From JACDAN01 sp963827705 (lineage in GTDB: Bacteria > Actinomycetota > Thermoleophilia > Gaiellales > Gaiellaceae): a DNA stretch of 64,000 nucleotides. The position numbers and the translations under genes are program-made. The notes under the pieces were generated by a model. That model saw nothing but the letters and a program-made list of their open reading frames with translations, ran no database searches and had not been told where the DNA came from. Below are positions 45,180 to 53,883 of this stretch, in pieces (the stretch's first letter is position 1; each line of letters begins with the position of its first letter). The stretch is from assembly GCA_963827705.1 (NCBI GenBank), contig CAWHBN010000016.1, forward strand, positions 288,257 to 352,256, written 5' to 3'.

Positions 45180-46367
45180 CGCAGCTCCTCGACGAGGCGG
45201 CGGAACTCGTCCCCCCGTTGCTCGAAGTCTTTGAACTGGTCGTAGCTGGCGCACGCCGGCGAGAGGAGGACGACGTCTCCCGGCTCGGCAGCCGCGGCGG
45301 CTGCGCGGACGGCGGTGGCGAGGTCGTCGCAGACCTCGTAGTCGTCGATCGCGGCCGCCAGCTCCCCGGCCGCGGCGCCGATCAGGTACGCCCTCGCCCC
45401 GCGAGCTCGCAGGTCGGCCGCGAGCTCCGCGTAGCTCTCATTCTTGCCGAGGCCGCCGAGGATCACGTGCAGCGGCTCTTCGAACGACGCGATCGCACGC
45501 CGCGCAGCCGAAGCGTTCGTCGCCTTCGAGTCGTTGACGAAGCGCACGCCGCGGATCTCGGCGACCTCCTCGAGGCGATGCGGCACGCCTGGGAACTCGC
45601 GCAGCGCCTGAGCGATCCGAGCGTCGTCGGCGTCCGCCTCGCGAGCAGCGGCGACTGCGGCGGCTGCGTTCTCGCGATTGTGCGCACCGGGAATGCGCAG
45701 CTCGGCCGGAAGGTCGTCGTCGGCGGAGAATTCGACACGCCGAGCGCGGCCCGGGATCTCGCCGAAATCTCGAGGGACGACCGCCACGTCGTCGGGCCCC
45801 TGGTTCTCGAAGATCCGGAGCTTCGCGTCGCGATATGCCTCCCAGGTCCCATGCCGGTCGAGGTGGTCGGGCTCGAGATTCAGGAGCACCGCGATCCGCG
45901 GCCGGAACTGGTGAATGTCCTCCAGCTGGAAGCTCGAGAGCTCGCAGACGATCCAGCGTCCCTCGTCGTCGAGCTCGGTCAGCGCGCGACCGATGTTCCC
46001 CGCCACGGGCGCGGCGAGCATCTGGCCGAGCAGGGCGGTGGTCGTCGTCTTGCCGTTCGTCCCGGTCACGCCAAGAATCGGCGTCGACAGCAGCCGGCCG
46101 CCGAGCTCGATCTCGCTCCAGACCGGAATGCCGCTCTCGCGGGCGGCGGTGACGAGGGGTGCCTCCGACGGCACCCCGGGGCTCTTGATCAGGACGTCGA
46201 CTCCCTCCAGCAACGTGGTCTCCTCGGTTCCGAGGTGGACTTCGACGCCGGCCTCGGCGAGCCTGCCGGGATCGGCCTCCGAGGGAGCGGTCCACGGCCA
46301 GGACGCGATCGCCGTGCCGCGCGAGCGCCAGCGCCGCAGCCCGGCCGGACCGCGCCAGCCCGACCAC
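45176..46367 (-). CDS. murD: UDP-N-acetylmuramoylalanine--D-glutamate ligase, interrupted by a one-base frameshift
   Basis: Adds D-Glu in the cytosolic peptidoglycan pathway. The N-terminal frame from GTG 46367 reads VVGLARSGRAAALALARHGD, the MurD Rossmann-like start. The frame then changes at about 46278-46290. The second frame reads ADPGRLAEAGVEVHLGTEET, then DVLIKSPGVPSEAPLV, P-loop VTGTNGKTTTTALL, LEPDHLDRHG and NDSKATNA. The 1192-base span is 3n+1, consistent with one extra base. Joined length is about 396 residues. It starts 9 bases after the mraY stop and overlaps ftsW. Confidence 0.88.
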
Positions 46368-46376
46368 GAGGTATGG

Positions 46377-47403
46377 TCATCCGACGAGGTCGGGGCGGAA
46401 GGCCGGGAAGTAGCGGTAGTAGAGCGCGAACGCCGCGCCGCACAGGATCGCGGCGACGATCCAGAAGCGCACCATGATCTTCGTCTCCGACCAGGCCTTC
46501 ATCTCGAAGTGGTGGTGGATCGGCGCCATCAGGAAGATCCGGCGGCCCCAGTACTTGAACGAGAAGACCTGCAGGATCACCGAGAGCGCCTCGATCACGA
46601 AGATGCCCCCGATCAGGAGCAGGAGCAACTCGCTGCGGCTCATGACCGCGAACGCGCCGATCGCGCCGCCGATTGCCATGGAGCCGGTGTCCCCCATCTG
46701 CACCTCGGCGGGGAAGGCGTTGTACCAGAGGAATCCGATCGTTCCTCCGATCAGCGCGGCCCCCAGGATCGCCATGTCCAGGGAGGCCAGGTCCTGCTGG
46801 TCCTGGAACTGCCCCGACCGCGTGTAGGCCACCACGTTCATCGCCGTGAGGGTGAGCAGCGCGATGATCCCGATCCCGGCGGCGAGGCCGTCGATCCCGT
46901 CCGTCAGGTTCGCACCGTTCGCCGCCCCGGCCACGATCAGAAAGAGCAGGAGGTAGAAGCCGAGGGAGACCCCGAAGCGCCAGTCCACAACCGGCACGTA
47001 GAGCTCGCTCGGCGCGTTCACCTCCTCGACTGCGAGAGCGAGCCCGACAGTGATCGCCGCCAGGAGGACGAGCTTCCAGCGACCGGAGAGGCCGAGCGAG
47101 CGGCGGTGCCGGAGCTTCGTGTAGTCGTCCACGAAGCCGATGGCTCCGCAGCCGAGCATCACGCCGAAGACGGCCAGTCCTTCTGTCGTGTAGTGGCTCA
47201 GCGTCAGGAAGGCGACGGTCGCCGAGAAGACCAGCAGCAGTCCGCCCATGGTCGGCGTCCCCTGCTTGACCTGGTGGCTCTCGGGGACCCTCCTCGCGGA
47301 TGTGCTGGCCCATCTCGTTCCGACGGAGGAACTCGATGAACTTCGGTCCGGCGACGATCGAGATGAGCATTGCGAACAGGCCCGCGGCGAGGACTCGTTC
47401 CAT
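46377..47403 (-). CDS. mraY: Phospho-MurNAc-pentapeptide translocase, interrupted by a one-base frameshift
   Basis: Makes lipid I from UDP-MurNAc-pentapeptide and undecaprenyl phosphate. The first frame gives MERVLAAGLFAMLISIVAGP and RRNEMGQHIREEGP; the second gives ESHQVKQGTPTMGGLLLVFS, FVDDYTKLRHRRSLGL, ANLTDGIDGLAAG and the His-rich APIHHHFEMKAWSETKIMVR. The change occurs at a CCCC run (47283-47286 on the plus strand), and dropping one C restores EEGPESHQVKQGTPTMGG exactly. Span is 3n+1; about 341 residues and ten helices when joined. The start ATG overlaps the murF stop. Confidence 0.9.
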
Positions 47404-48641
47404 TAGTCCTGCAGTTTCTGCGCGACCCGCTCGAGGCCTACCGAGCGCGAGCCCTTGACGAGCACGACGTCGCCCGGCTGGAGCAGCTCCGCAAGCCGCC
47501 TCGCTGCTCGATCGGCGTCCGGAACCCAGTCGCCCGTGCCGTAGGCGCGGGCGAGCTCGCCCACGGCGATCACGTGGTCGAGGGGGGCGAGAAGCTCGCC
47601 GATCTCGCGGTGGTAGCGCGATCCATCGGGGCCGAGCTCGGCCATGCCGCCGACGACGGCGATCCGCCTGCCGCCGTTCCGCTTCGCGAGCTCGGCGAGA
47701 GCAGCCCGCATCGAGGCCGGGTTGGCGTTCCAGCAATCGTTGATCAGGACCCCGCCGTTCGCGAGGGCGATCTCCTCCCCGCGGAGGCCCGAGAGCTCGA
47801 TCCGCCTCGCACCCTCGTGGGCCTTGGCGAGCGGAAGGCCGAGCGCGGCGTAGACGGCCAGCGCGACCAGCGCGTTCTCGGCCTGGTGCCGCTCGTGGAA
47901 CGGGAGTTCCAGCGAGACGGGCTCGCCTTGCACCTCCGCCTCGAGGCGGCCGTCCGTCCACGAGCGCAGCCGGACATCCTCACCGACCCGAATCGTCTTC
48001 AGATCGTCGCGGAGGTACGGCTCGAGCTCGCGGACGCCGGACGGGACGACGGCGGTCGCTCCGGGCGGAAGTGCGTCGAGCAGCTCGGCCTTCGCCCGCG
48101 CCACGCCGGCCACGTCGCCGACGAACTCGAGGTGGACGGGGCCGACCGCGGTGATCGCGCCGAGCGTCGGCCGCGCCATCTCGCAGAGGTCGCGGATCTG
48201 GCCGAAGCCCCGCATTGCGAGCTCGGCGATCAGGACCTCGGTGTCCGGCTCCAGGCGGGCGAGCGTGAGCGGGACGCCGAGCTCGGCGTTGTAGCTGGCC
48301 TCGGCGGCAACCGTCCTCCTGTGGGGGCGAACGAGCGCGGCGAGGATGTCCTTCGTCGAGGTCTTGCCCGTCGAGCCCGTGATCCCGACCACGTCGGCGC
48401 TCGAGCGGTCGCGCACGGCTCGCCCGATCGCGGCCATTGCAACGAAGTCGTCGTCCGGGACGAGCGTGGCGGCGGCGCCGGCCTTGCGCGCTTCCTCGAG
48501 GTAGGCGACCCCGCTGCGCACCGCGACGAAGAGATCGCCCGGCCCGATCCGGCGGGAGTCGATCTGGACGCCGGTGACCTCCTCGGCCGTCGGCTCGAGC
48601 CGACCGAGCCCTTCGAGTGCTCGAACCGGAAGCGGGATCAT
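47403..48641 (-). CDS. murF: UDP-MurNAc-tripeptide--D-Ala-D-Ala ligase
   Basis: Adds D-Ala-D-Ala to complete the pentapeptide. The 412 residues show VQIDSRRIGPGDLFVAVRSG, P-loop GITGSTGKTSTKDILAALV, ELAMRGFGQIRDLCEMARP and NDCWNANPASMRAALAELAK. Intact Mur ligase fold. It overlaps murE by 4 bases and shares its stop with the mraY start (TAATG). Confidence 0.96.
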   Translation of the reverse strand: MIPLPVRALEGLGRLEPTAEEVTGVQIDSRRIGPGDLFVAVRSGVAYLEEARKAGAAATLVPDDDFVAMAAIGRAVRDRSSADVVGITGSTGKTSTKDILAALVRPHRRTVAAEASYNAELGVPLTLARLEPDTEVLIAELAMRGFGQIRDLCEMARPTLGAITAVGPVHLEFVGDVAGVARAKAELLDALPPGATAVVPSGVRELEPYLRDDLKTIRVGEDVRLRSWTDGRLEAEVQGEPVSLELPFHERHQAENALVALAVYAALGLPLAKAHEGARRIELSGLRGEEIALANGGVLINDCWNANPASMRAALAELAKRNGGRRIAVVGGMAELGPDGSRYHREIGELLAPLDHVIAVGELARAYGTGDWVPDADRAARRLAELLQPGDVVLVKGSRSVGLERVAQKLQD

Positions 48642-50038
48642 GCCGGAGCCCCCAGCCGCCGAAGCGCCTCCCGGGCGACCTCTCGGTCGTCGAACGGGAG
48701 CTTGCGGTCGGCGAACTCCTGCCCCTGTTCGTGGCCCTTGCCGGCGATGACGACGACGTCGCCCTCGCGCGCGCGGCCCACCGCCTTGGTGATCGCGGCT
48801 CGGCGGTCGGGCTCGACCTCGGGCTCGGGACCCATCCCGGCAAGGATCTCGTCGATGATCGCAAGCGGATCCTCGCTCCGTGGGTTGTCCGAGGTCACGA
48901 TCGGCACGTCCGCGAGCTCCGCGGCGATCCGCCCCATCTCCGGCCGCTTGCCGCGGTCCCGGTCGCCGCCGCAGCCGAACACGCAGATGAGGCGTCCGGT
49001 CGCCAGATCGCGGGCGGTCCGAAGGACGTTCGCGAGCGAGTCGGGCGTGTGCGCGTAGTCGACGATCACCGAGAAGGGCTGACCCTCGTCGACCGATTCA
49101 AAGCGCCCCGGTACGCTCGGCGCCTCCGCCAACCCCCGCTCGATCGCCGCCTCGGGCACGCTGACGAGGCGCGCCAGGGCAACGGCGGCAAGAGTGTTCT
49201 CTTGGTTGAAGCGGCCCTGAAGCGGGCTCGCGGGCACTTCCCGGACCTCGGCCTCGTCGGTGAGCCCGAAGGTGAGGAGCGGCGCGCGGTCCAGCTCGCG
49301 GAGCTCCTTTGCAAGGCGCCGTCCCCACTCGCCGCCGACGTTGATCGCCGCCGCCGCCGCCGGCTCGTGCTCGGTGAAGAGCCTCCGTTTCGCCTCGTAG
49401 TACTCGTCCATTGTCCCGTGGAAGTCGAGGTGGTCCTGCGTCAGGTTCGTGAACGCGAGCGCCTTGAACCGGACACGATCGAGACGGCCGAGGACGGAGC
49501 CGTGCGAAGTCGCCTCCATCGCGGCGCTCCGGTCGCCGGCGTCGAGCATTGCCCGGAACGTGCGCTGGAGGTCGATCGACTCCGGCGTCGTCCTCACGGC
49601 GGGGCGCGACTCACCGCCGACACGCGACTCGATCGTCCCGATCAGACCCGGGCGCATGCCGGCCACGTCGAAGATCGAGTGGAGCAGGTACGCGGTGGTC
49701 GTCTTCCCATTCGTGCCGGTGATGCCGGCGAGTAGCAATTCCTCGGTAGGCCGCTCAAAGAACTCGTCGGCCGCGACCGGCATTGCGTCCCGCGCGGACT
49801 TTACGACCAGCTGCGGGACGTCGAGGTCGAGCGGACGCTCGACGACGAGCGCCACTGCCCCGCGCTCGACCGCCTCGCCGGCCAGGTCGTGACGGTCGAC
49901 CGTCTCGCCGCGGGCGCAGAAGAAGAGCGCACCCGGGCGAACCTCGCGCGTGTCGTAGGCGAGGTCGGTGATGTCCGTCGGAGCGCCTCCGCGGACCTCC
50001 AGGGGTCCGAGCGCGCTGATCAGCCGCTCGAGATCCAT
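48638..50038 (-). CDS. murE: UDP-MurNAc-L-Ala-D-Glu--meso-DAP ligase
   Basis: Adds the third stem-peptide residue. The 466 residues include YDTREVRPGALFFCARG, P-loop GITGTNGKTTTAYLLHSIFD, EATSHGSVLGRLDRV and the DNPRSEDP motif. DNPR is the specificity motif for meso-diaminopimelate, so the wall is predicted to be meso-DAP type. The ATG at 50038 fits the family start; upstream sequence in frame belongs to the gap after ftsI. Confidence 0.95.
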   Translation of the reverse strand: MDLERLISALGPLEVRGGAPTDITDLAYDTREVRPGALFFCARGETVDRHDLAGEAVERGAVALVVERPLDLDVPQLVVKSARDAMPVAADEFFERPTEELLLAGITGTNGKTTTAYLLHSIFDVAGMRPGLIGTIESRVGGESRPAVRTTPESIDLQRTFRAMLDAGDRSAAMEATSHGSVLGRLDRVRFKALAFTNLTQDHLDFHGTMDEYYEAKRRLFTEHEPAAAAAINVGGEWGRRLAKELRELDRAPLLTFGLTDEAEVREVPASPLQGRFNQENTLAAVALARLVSVPEAAIERGLAEAPSVPGRFESVDEGQPFSVIVDYAHTPDSLANVLRTARDLATGRLICVFGCGGDRDRGKRPEMGRIAAELADVPIVTSDNPRSEDPLAIIDEILAGMGPEPEVEPDRRAAITKAVGRAREGDVVVIAGKGHEQGQEFADRKLPFDDREVAREALRRLGAPA

Positions 50039-50057
50039 CGATCGGCTGGAGGCTAGC

Positions 50058-51701
50058 TCAGGAGGCGGCGTCGGGCGGGATCTCGAGGTACTGGAGGGCA
50101 AATCGCGCGATCTGCTGGAACGCCGGCGCCGCGACGGTGCCGCCCCAGATCGTGCTCGGCTCGTCGACGGTGACGAGGATCACGAGCCGCGGGTCACTCG
50201 CGGGCACCGCGCCGACGAACGAGGCGACGTAGCGGGAGGTCGAGTAGCCGCCGCGCGGGTCCGGCTTGGCCGCGGTTCCGGTCTTCCCCGCCACCTGATA
50301 GCCCTCGACCGCCGCCTCCGTGCCGGTGCCCTCGAGAACGACGTCGCGCATCATCGCCATCAACTGTTCGGAGACTCGGCGGGAGATGACGCGGCGCTGC
50401 TTCACGCGACTCGACAGGACGAGATGCGGCTGCTTCCAGACGCCCCCGTTTGCGACCGCGGCGTAGGCGGTCGCCATCTGCACAGGCGTGACGGCGATGC
50501 CGTGGCCGATCGGCAGCGTGCCGATCGTGGAGCCCGACCAGTAGCCCGGGAGGATCCCCCGCGTCTCGCCCGGGAAATCGATGCCGGTCTTCGTGCCGAA
50601 CCCGAACCGGCCGAGCCACTTGGTCAGCCGCTCCCGGCCGAGGAGCTGGGCGAGCGTGATCGTTCCGATGTTGGAGGACTGCGCCAGGATCGAGGAAACC
50701 GTCATCCGCTCGGTGCCTGTTCGGTGCGCCTCATGGATCACTCGGTCGGCCACCTGGATCCTCGGGGCAAGCGTGAACTGCGTCGTCGGGCTGACGAGCC
50801 CCTCGGAAAGCGCGCCCGCGACGGTCACCACCTTCAGCGTCGACCCCGGCTCGTACGTGTCGGTGACGGCGCGGTTCCGCTGCACGTCACGGGAGGTCTG
50901 CGGGAAGCGGTTGGCGTCGAAGCCCGGCTCGACGGCCAACGCGAGCACCTCGCCGCTGTGCGGGTCGAGCACCACGGCGGTCGCGGCCAGCGCGCCCCAG
51001 CGGCGCACGGTCGAGCGGAGAATCGACTCCGCGTTCGCCTGCAGGGTCGCATCGAGCGTCAGGCGGACGTCGCGGCCCTCGACGGCCGGAGTCGCGTGCA
51101 GGACGTCGAGCGCGCGGCCGAACGGGTCGCGGACGACGGTCTCGCGCCCTGGGCGCCCGGTCAGCGTCCCGTTCAGCGCCAGCTCGAGGCCGGACAGGCC
51201 CTTGTTGTCGACACCCGCGTACCCGAGAACATGGGCGCCGACCGATCCCTGCGGATACACGCGCCGCTCCTCAGAGTAGAACCCGAGACCCTGGATGCCC
51301 TTTCGCTGCAGCGCGTCGGCGCGCTTCGCGTCGGCCTTCCGGGCGACGTAGACGAAGCCGCGCGACTGGTCGGCCAGCGAGCCGTAGAGCTTGTCCGGGT
51401 CGAGGCGGAGCGCCTTGCCGGCCGCGATCGCCGCTGCCTGCGGATTGGCGATGTGCTTCGGGTTGGCGTAGACGGTCGTGGCGCGCCGGCCGATCGCCAG
51501 CTGCACGCCGTTCCGGTCGACCATGGCGCCTCGAGGGGCCGGCAGCGCGACGGTCGCATGGTGCTGGCCCTGCGCGATCCGGTCGAGCCCGCGTGCGTGC
51601 ACGCCCTGGAGCCAGACGGCCCGGCCGAAGAGGCCGGCGAAGGCGAGCGTGAAGAGGACCAGCAGGAGCCTGATCCGGCGGTTGGGGAGCCGCCGGTTCA
51701 C
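50058..51701 (-). CDS. ftsI: Class B penicillin-binding protein (FtsI-like transpeptidase)
   Basis: Septal peptidoglycan transpeptidase. The 547 residues contain a single N-terminal membrane anchor (about 10-28), a PBP dimer domain with PAPRGAMVDRNGVQLA, and a transpeptidase domain with STLK (YEPGSTLKVVTVAGALSEG), SSN (AQSSNIGTITLAQLL) and KTGT (VAGKTGTAAKPDPRGG). No PASTA repeats are present. It overlaps ftsL by 4 bases. Confidence 0.95.
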   Translation of the reverse strand: MNRRLPNRRIRLLLVLFTLAFAGLFGRAVWLQGVHARGLDRIAQGQHHATVALPAPRGAMVDRNGVQLAIGRRATTVYANPKHIANPQAAAIAAGKALRLDPDKLYGSLADQSRGFVYVARKADAKRADALQRKGIQGLGFYSEERRVYPQGSVGAHVLGYAGVDNKGLSGLELALNGTLTGRPGRETVVRDPFGRALDVLHATPAVEGRDVRLTLDATLQANAESILRSTVRRWGALAATAVVLDPHSGEVLALAVEPGFDANRFPQTSRDVQRNRAVTDTYEPGSTLKVVTVAGALSEGLVSPTTQFTLAPRIQVADRVIHEAHRTGTERMTVSSILAQSSNIGTITLAQLLGRERLTKWLGRFGFGTKTGIDFPGETRGILPGYWSGSTIGTLPIGHGIAVTPVQMATAYAAVANGGVWKQPHLVLSSRVKQRRVISRRVSEQLMAMMRDVVLEGTGTEAAVEGYQVAGKTGTAAKPDPRGGYSTSRYVASFVGAVPASDPRLVILVTVDEPSTIWGGTVAAPAFQQIARFALQYLEIPPDAAS

Positions 51702-52033
51702 CGCCCGCCGAGATCCAGGTACGTCGTCGTGGCCGGATCAGCCGGCAGGTATCCGAGGCGGTTCCGTGCGAGGCTGCTCGTGCGCGCCGAAGCGGAACGC
51801 GTCGCGAGCTCGGAAGCGAGCTCGGCGGACTCGGCGCGAAGCTTGTCGTGGTCGCGAGCGAGCTGGTCGAACTGGAGGTTCAGCCGCAGCACCGCCACGT
51901 TGAGTGCCACGACGCCTGCGAGGAGGACGCCGACGAGGACGATCCAGACCGCGCCGCCGGCGGTTCGTCGCTGGGCCTTGGCGCGACGCTTTGGCCGCGC
52001 TGCCGGGCGAGCGCGTGCGACCGCGACGGCCAT
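51698..52033 (-). CDS. ftsL: FtsL-like divisome protein
   Basis: A 111-residue bitopic membrane protein: basic cytoplasmic N-terminus (about 1-25, KRRAKAQRR), one helix (about 28-50), then a short coiled coil (about 55-85) and a RNRLGYLPADPATTTYLDLG tail. Topology and position between rsmH and ftsI identify it as FtsL rather than sequence identity, which is low in this family. It overlaps the rsmH stop by one base and ftsI by 4 bases. Confidence 0.82.
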   Translation of the reverse strand: MAVAVARARPAARPKRRAKAQRRTAGGAVWIVLVGVLLAGVVALNVAVLRLNLQFDQLARDHDKLRAESAELASELATRSASARTSSLARNRLGYLPADPATTTYLDLGGR

Positions 52034-52989
52034 CAGCTCTTGACGGCTCCGCGGAGCCGCGCCGACGCAGCGCGCGGGTTCGTCGCGATCTCCTGGGCGC
52101 TCGGCCGGACGGCTTTCCGGGTGAGAACGCGAAGCGAGGGTTCCTTCCCGCAGACGCAGACCGGGAAGTCCGGCGGGCAGGTGCAGCCGTGTGCCTCCGC
52201 CCGGAAGAACCGCTTGACGATGCGGTCCTCGAGCGAGTGGAAGCTGATGACGGCGATCCGGCCGCCGGGTGCGAGCATCTCGAGCGCTGCGGGCAGGGCG
52301 GCCTCGAGAGCGCCCAGCTCGTCGTTGACGGCGATCCGGAGCGCCTGGAAGACCCGCCGGGCCGGATGCCCGTCGCCGAACCGGGCGGGCGTCGGGATCG
52401 CGGCCTTGATCGTCTCGACGAGCTCGCCCGTCGTCTCGAACGGATGCTCGCGCCGCTCACGAACGATGCGCTTCGCGATCTGCCGCGCATAGCGCTCCTC
52501 GCCGTACGAGCGGAAGATCTCCGTCAGCTCGCGGTCGCTCGCCTCGTTCACGAGCTCGCGGGCCGAAACGTCCGCGGTCGGGTCCATGCGCATGTCCAGC
52601 GGCGCATCGGCCGCGTAGGAAAACCCGCGCTCGGGCCGGTCGAGCTGCATGCTCGAGACGCCGAGGTCGAAGAGGATCGCGTCGGCGCCGCGGCCGTTGT
52701 CGGCGAACCGCTCCAGCACGTCGGCGAAGTCCCCGGCCAGGAACCGCGTCTTGACGCCGGCGTGGCGCCGGAAGGACTCGAAGTACGGCTTGACGTTGGG
52801 ATCCCTGTCGATGGCGACGTACTTGCCGTCGCCCTTCAGGTCCTCGACGAGCACGGAGGCGTGCCCGCCTGCCCCGAAGGTCGCGTCGATCACCGTGTTC
52901 CCGGGCTGCACGTCGAGCAGGCGCCGAACCTCCTCGGCGAGGACGGGGACGTGATCAGTCGCGCTTGGCTGCAAGACGCTCGGCAACAT
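52033..52989 (-). CDS. rsmH: 16S rRNA (cytosine1402-N4)-methyltransferase
   Basis: SAM-dependent methylation of 16S rRNA C1402. The 318 residues begin near HVPVLAEEVRRLLDVQPG and include motif I DATFGAGGHASVLVEDL, LFDLGVSSMQLDRPERGFSY and VISFHSLEDRIVKRFFR. A C-terminal CTCPPDFPVCVCGKEPSLRV cysteine cluster is typical for many homologues. Start ATG 52989 lies 35 bases inside mraZ; starts a few codons later are possible. Confidence 0.95.
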   Translation of the reverse strand: MLPSVLQPSATDHVPVLAEEVRRLLDVQPGNTVIDATFGAGGHASVLVEDLKGDGKYVAIDRDPNVKPYFESFRRHAGVKTRFLAGDFADVLERFADNGRGADAILFDLGVSSMQLDRPERGFSYAADAPLDMRMDPTADVSARELVNEASDRELTEIFRSYGEERYARQIAKRIVRERREHPFETTGELVETIKAAIPTPARFGDGHPARRVFQALRIAVNDELGALEAALPAALEMLAPGGRIAVISFHSLEDRIVKRFFRAEAHGCTCPPDFPVCVCGKEPSLRVLTRKAVRPSAQEIATNPRAASARLRGAVKS

Positions 52990-53389
52990 GCTCCGCACTC
53001 CCTTCGACCTCGTTGAGCTCCCGCCGCCAGGTCTCCCGATCCCAGATCTCGAGGTGATCGTGGATCCCGGCGACAACGACTTCCCGCTCGAGGCCGGCGT
53101 AGCGGAGCAGGGCTCCTGGAATCATGATCCTTCCCTGCTTGTCCAGCTCCGCCTCGGCCGCGCCGGAGAAGAAGTGGCGCTGCAGCTTGCGGCCCTCGCT
53201 GCTGAGCGGATCGAGACTCGAGACGCGCGACTGGAACTGCTCTTGCCAGTCGGCCCGCGGGTACGCGTAGAGGCAGCCGTCCATGCCGCGTGTGACGACG
53301 ACGCCCTCGGACAACGCGTCTCTGAACCGGGCCGGAAGGGTGAGCCGGTTCTTGTCGTCGATTGTGTGTTCGTACTCTCCGAGCAGCAT
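52955..53389 (-). CDS. mraZ: Transcriptional regulator MraZ
   Basis: A 144-residue AbrB-like regulator with two repeats: EYEHTIDDKNRLTLPARFRD at the N-terminus and EAELDKQGRIMIPGALLRYA in the second half. MraZ binds the promoter of the dcw cluster as a ring oligomer. The ATG at 53389 is the family start. Four TGGNN boxes at 10-bp period lie just upstream, so autoregulation can be read directly from the sequence. Confidence 0.96.
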   Translation of the reverse strand: MLLGEYEHTIDDKNRLTLPARFRDALSEGVVVTRGMDGCLYAYPRADWQEQFQSRVSSLDPLSSEGRKLQRHFFSGAAEAELDKQGRIMIPGALLRYAGLEREVVVAGIHDHLEIWDRETWRRELNEVEGSAEHVAERLAAKRD

Positions 53390-53408
53390 GTGAGGGCCAT
53401 CAGCAGTC

Positions 53409-53443
53409 TCCCACTTTCCCCCATAAATTACCACCATTCCCCA
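53409..53443 (-). promoter_or_regulatory. MraZ operator: four direct repeats
   Basis: Read on the minus strand, TGGGG-N5-TGGTA-N5-TGGGG-N5-TGGGA, with starts exactly 10 bp apart (plus-strand boxes 53439-53443, 53429-53433, 53419-53423 and 53409-53413). Three to four TGGGN repeats with N5 spacers are the established MraZ binding pattern. The boxes overlap the -10 element, which suits autorepression. Confidence 0.85.
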
Positions 53444-53452
53444 CTTCGTCAA
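53425..53452 (-). promoter_or_regulatory. Promoter of the dcw cluster
   Basis: Minus-strand TTGACG (plus 53447-53452), a 16-base spacer and TAATTT (plus 53425-53430), leaving a leader of roughly 30 bases before the mraZ ATG. This is the most consensus-like promoter in the window and interleaves with the MraZ boxes. Confidence 0.65.
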
Positions 53453-53503
53453 TCCCTTCGAGCAAGATGCAAGCGCCGACGAGTTCGACCCCGGGGCTGA
53501 ACG

Positions 53504-53875
53504 TCAGGACAGGTCCGCGACTCGCCCGAGCCGTAGATCGTCGTCCGACGCGGCGGCGAGGCGCTTCGGCACCACCATCCGCCAGGCGTCGAAGACGAGC
53601 TCGAGCAGCTCCTGCTCGTCGATCGCGTCCAGGCGGACGTGCACCCAGTTGTAACGGAGGTCTCCCGGATCGGGCTGCATGAACTTCTCGGGCCAGGTCT
53701 GGATCAGCGCATCACGCTCTTCCTTGGGGAAGGCGAAGCCCATCACCGTCTGGTCACGCGAGAAGGCCAGGTAGACGATCCGGCCGACACGGAACTTGAC
53801 CCGGCCCCGCACAAAGGCTTCGTACGACCTGGGCAGGCCGGCCGTCAGCGCCCGCACGTCGTCGATCGTCACCAC
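53504..53875 (-). CDS. MmcQ/YjbR family protein
   Basis: A 123-residue protein of the YjbR fold (CyaY-like). Family features: SYEAFVRGRVKFRVGRIVYL, MGFAFPKEERDAL and NWVHVRLDAIDEQELLELVF, with the AWRMVVPKRL end. Function in the family is poorly known (proposed DNA or nucleotide binding). It follows the methyltransferase gene by about 8 bases and is separated from mraZ by the dcw promoter. Confidence 0.85.
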   Translation of the reverse strand: MVTIDDVRALTAGLPRSYEAFVRGRVKFRVGRIVYLAFSRDQTVMGFAFPKEERDALIQTWPEKFMQPDPGDLRYNWVHVRLDAIDEQELLELVFDAWRMVVPKRLAAASDDDLRLGRVADLS

Positions 53876-53883
53876 CGGTCAGG

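Noticed and set aside
47283..47290. Programmed +1 frameshifting as the main explanation for mraY, murD, gltX and udg
   Set aside because: The four sites share no common slippery sequence or following stop codon; insertion-type sequence error is simpler. Kept only as an alternative.
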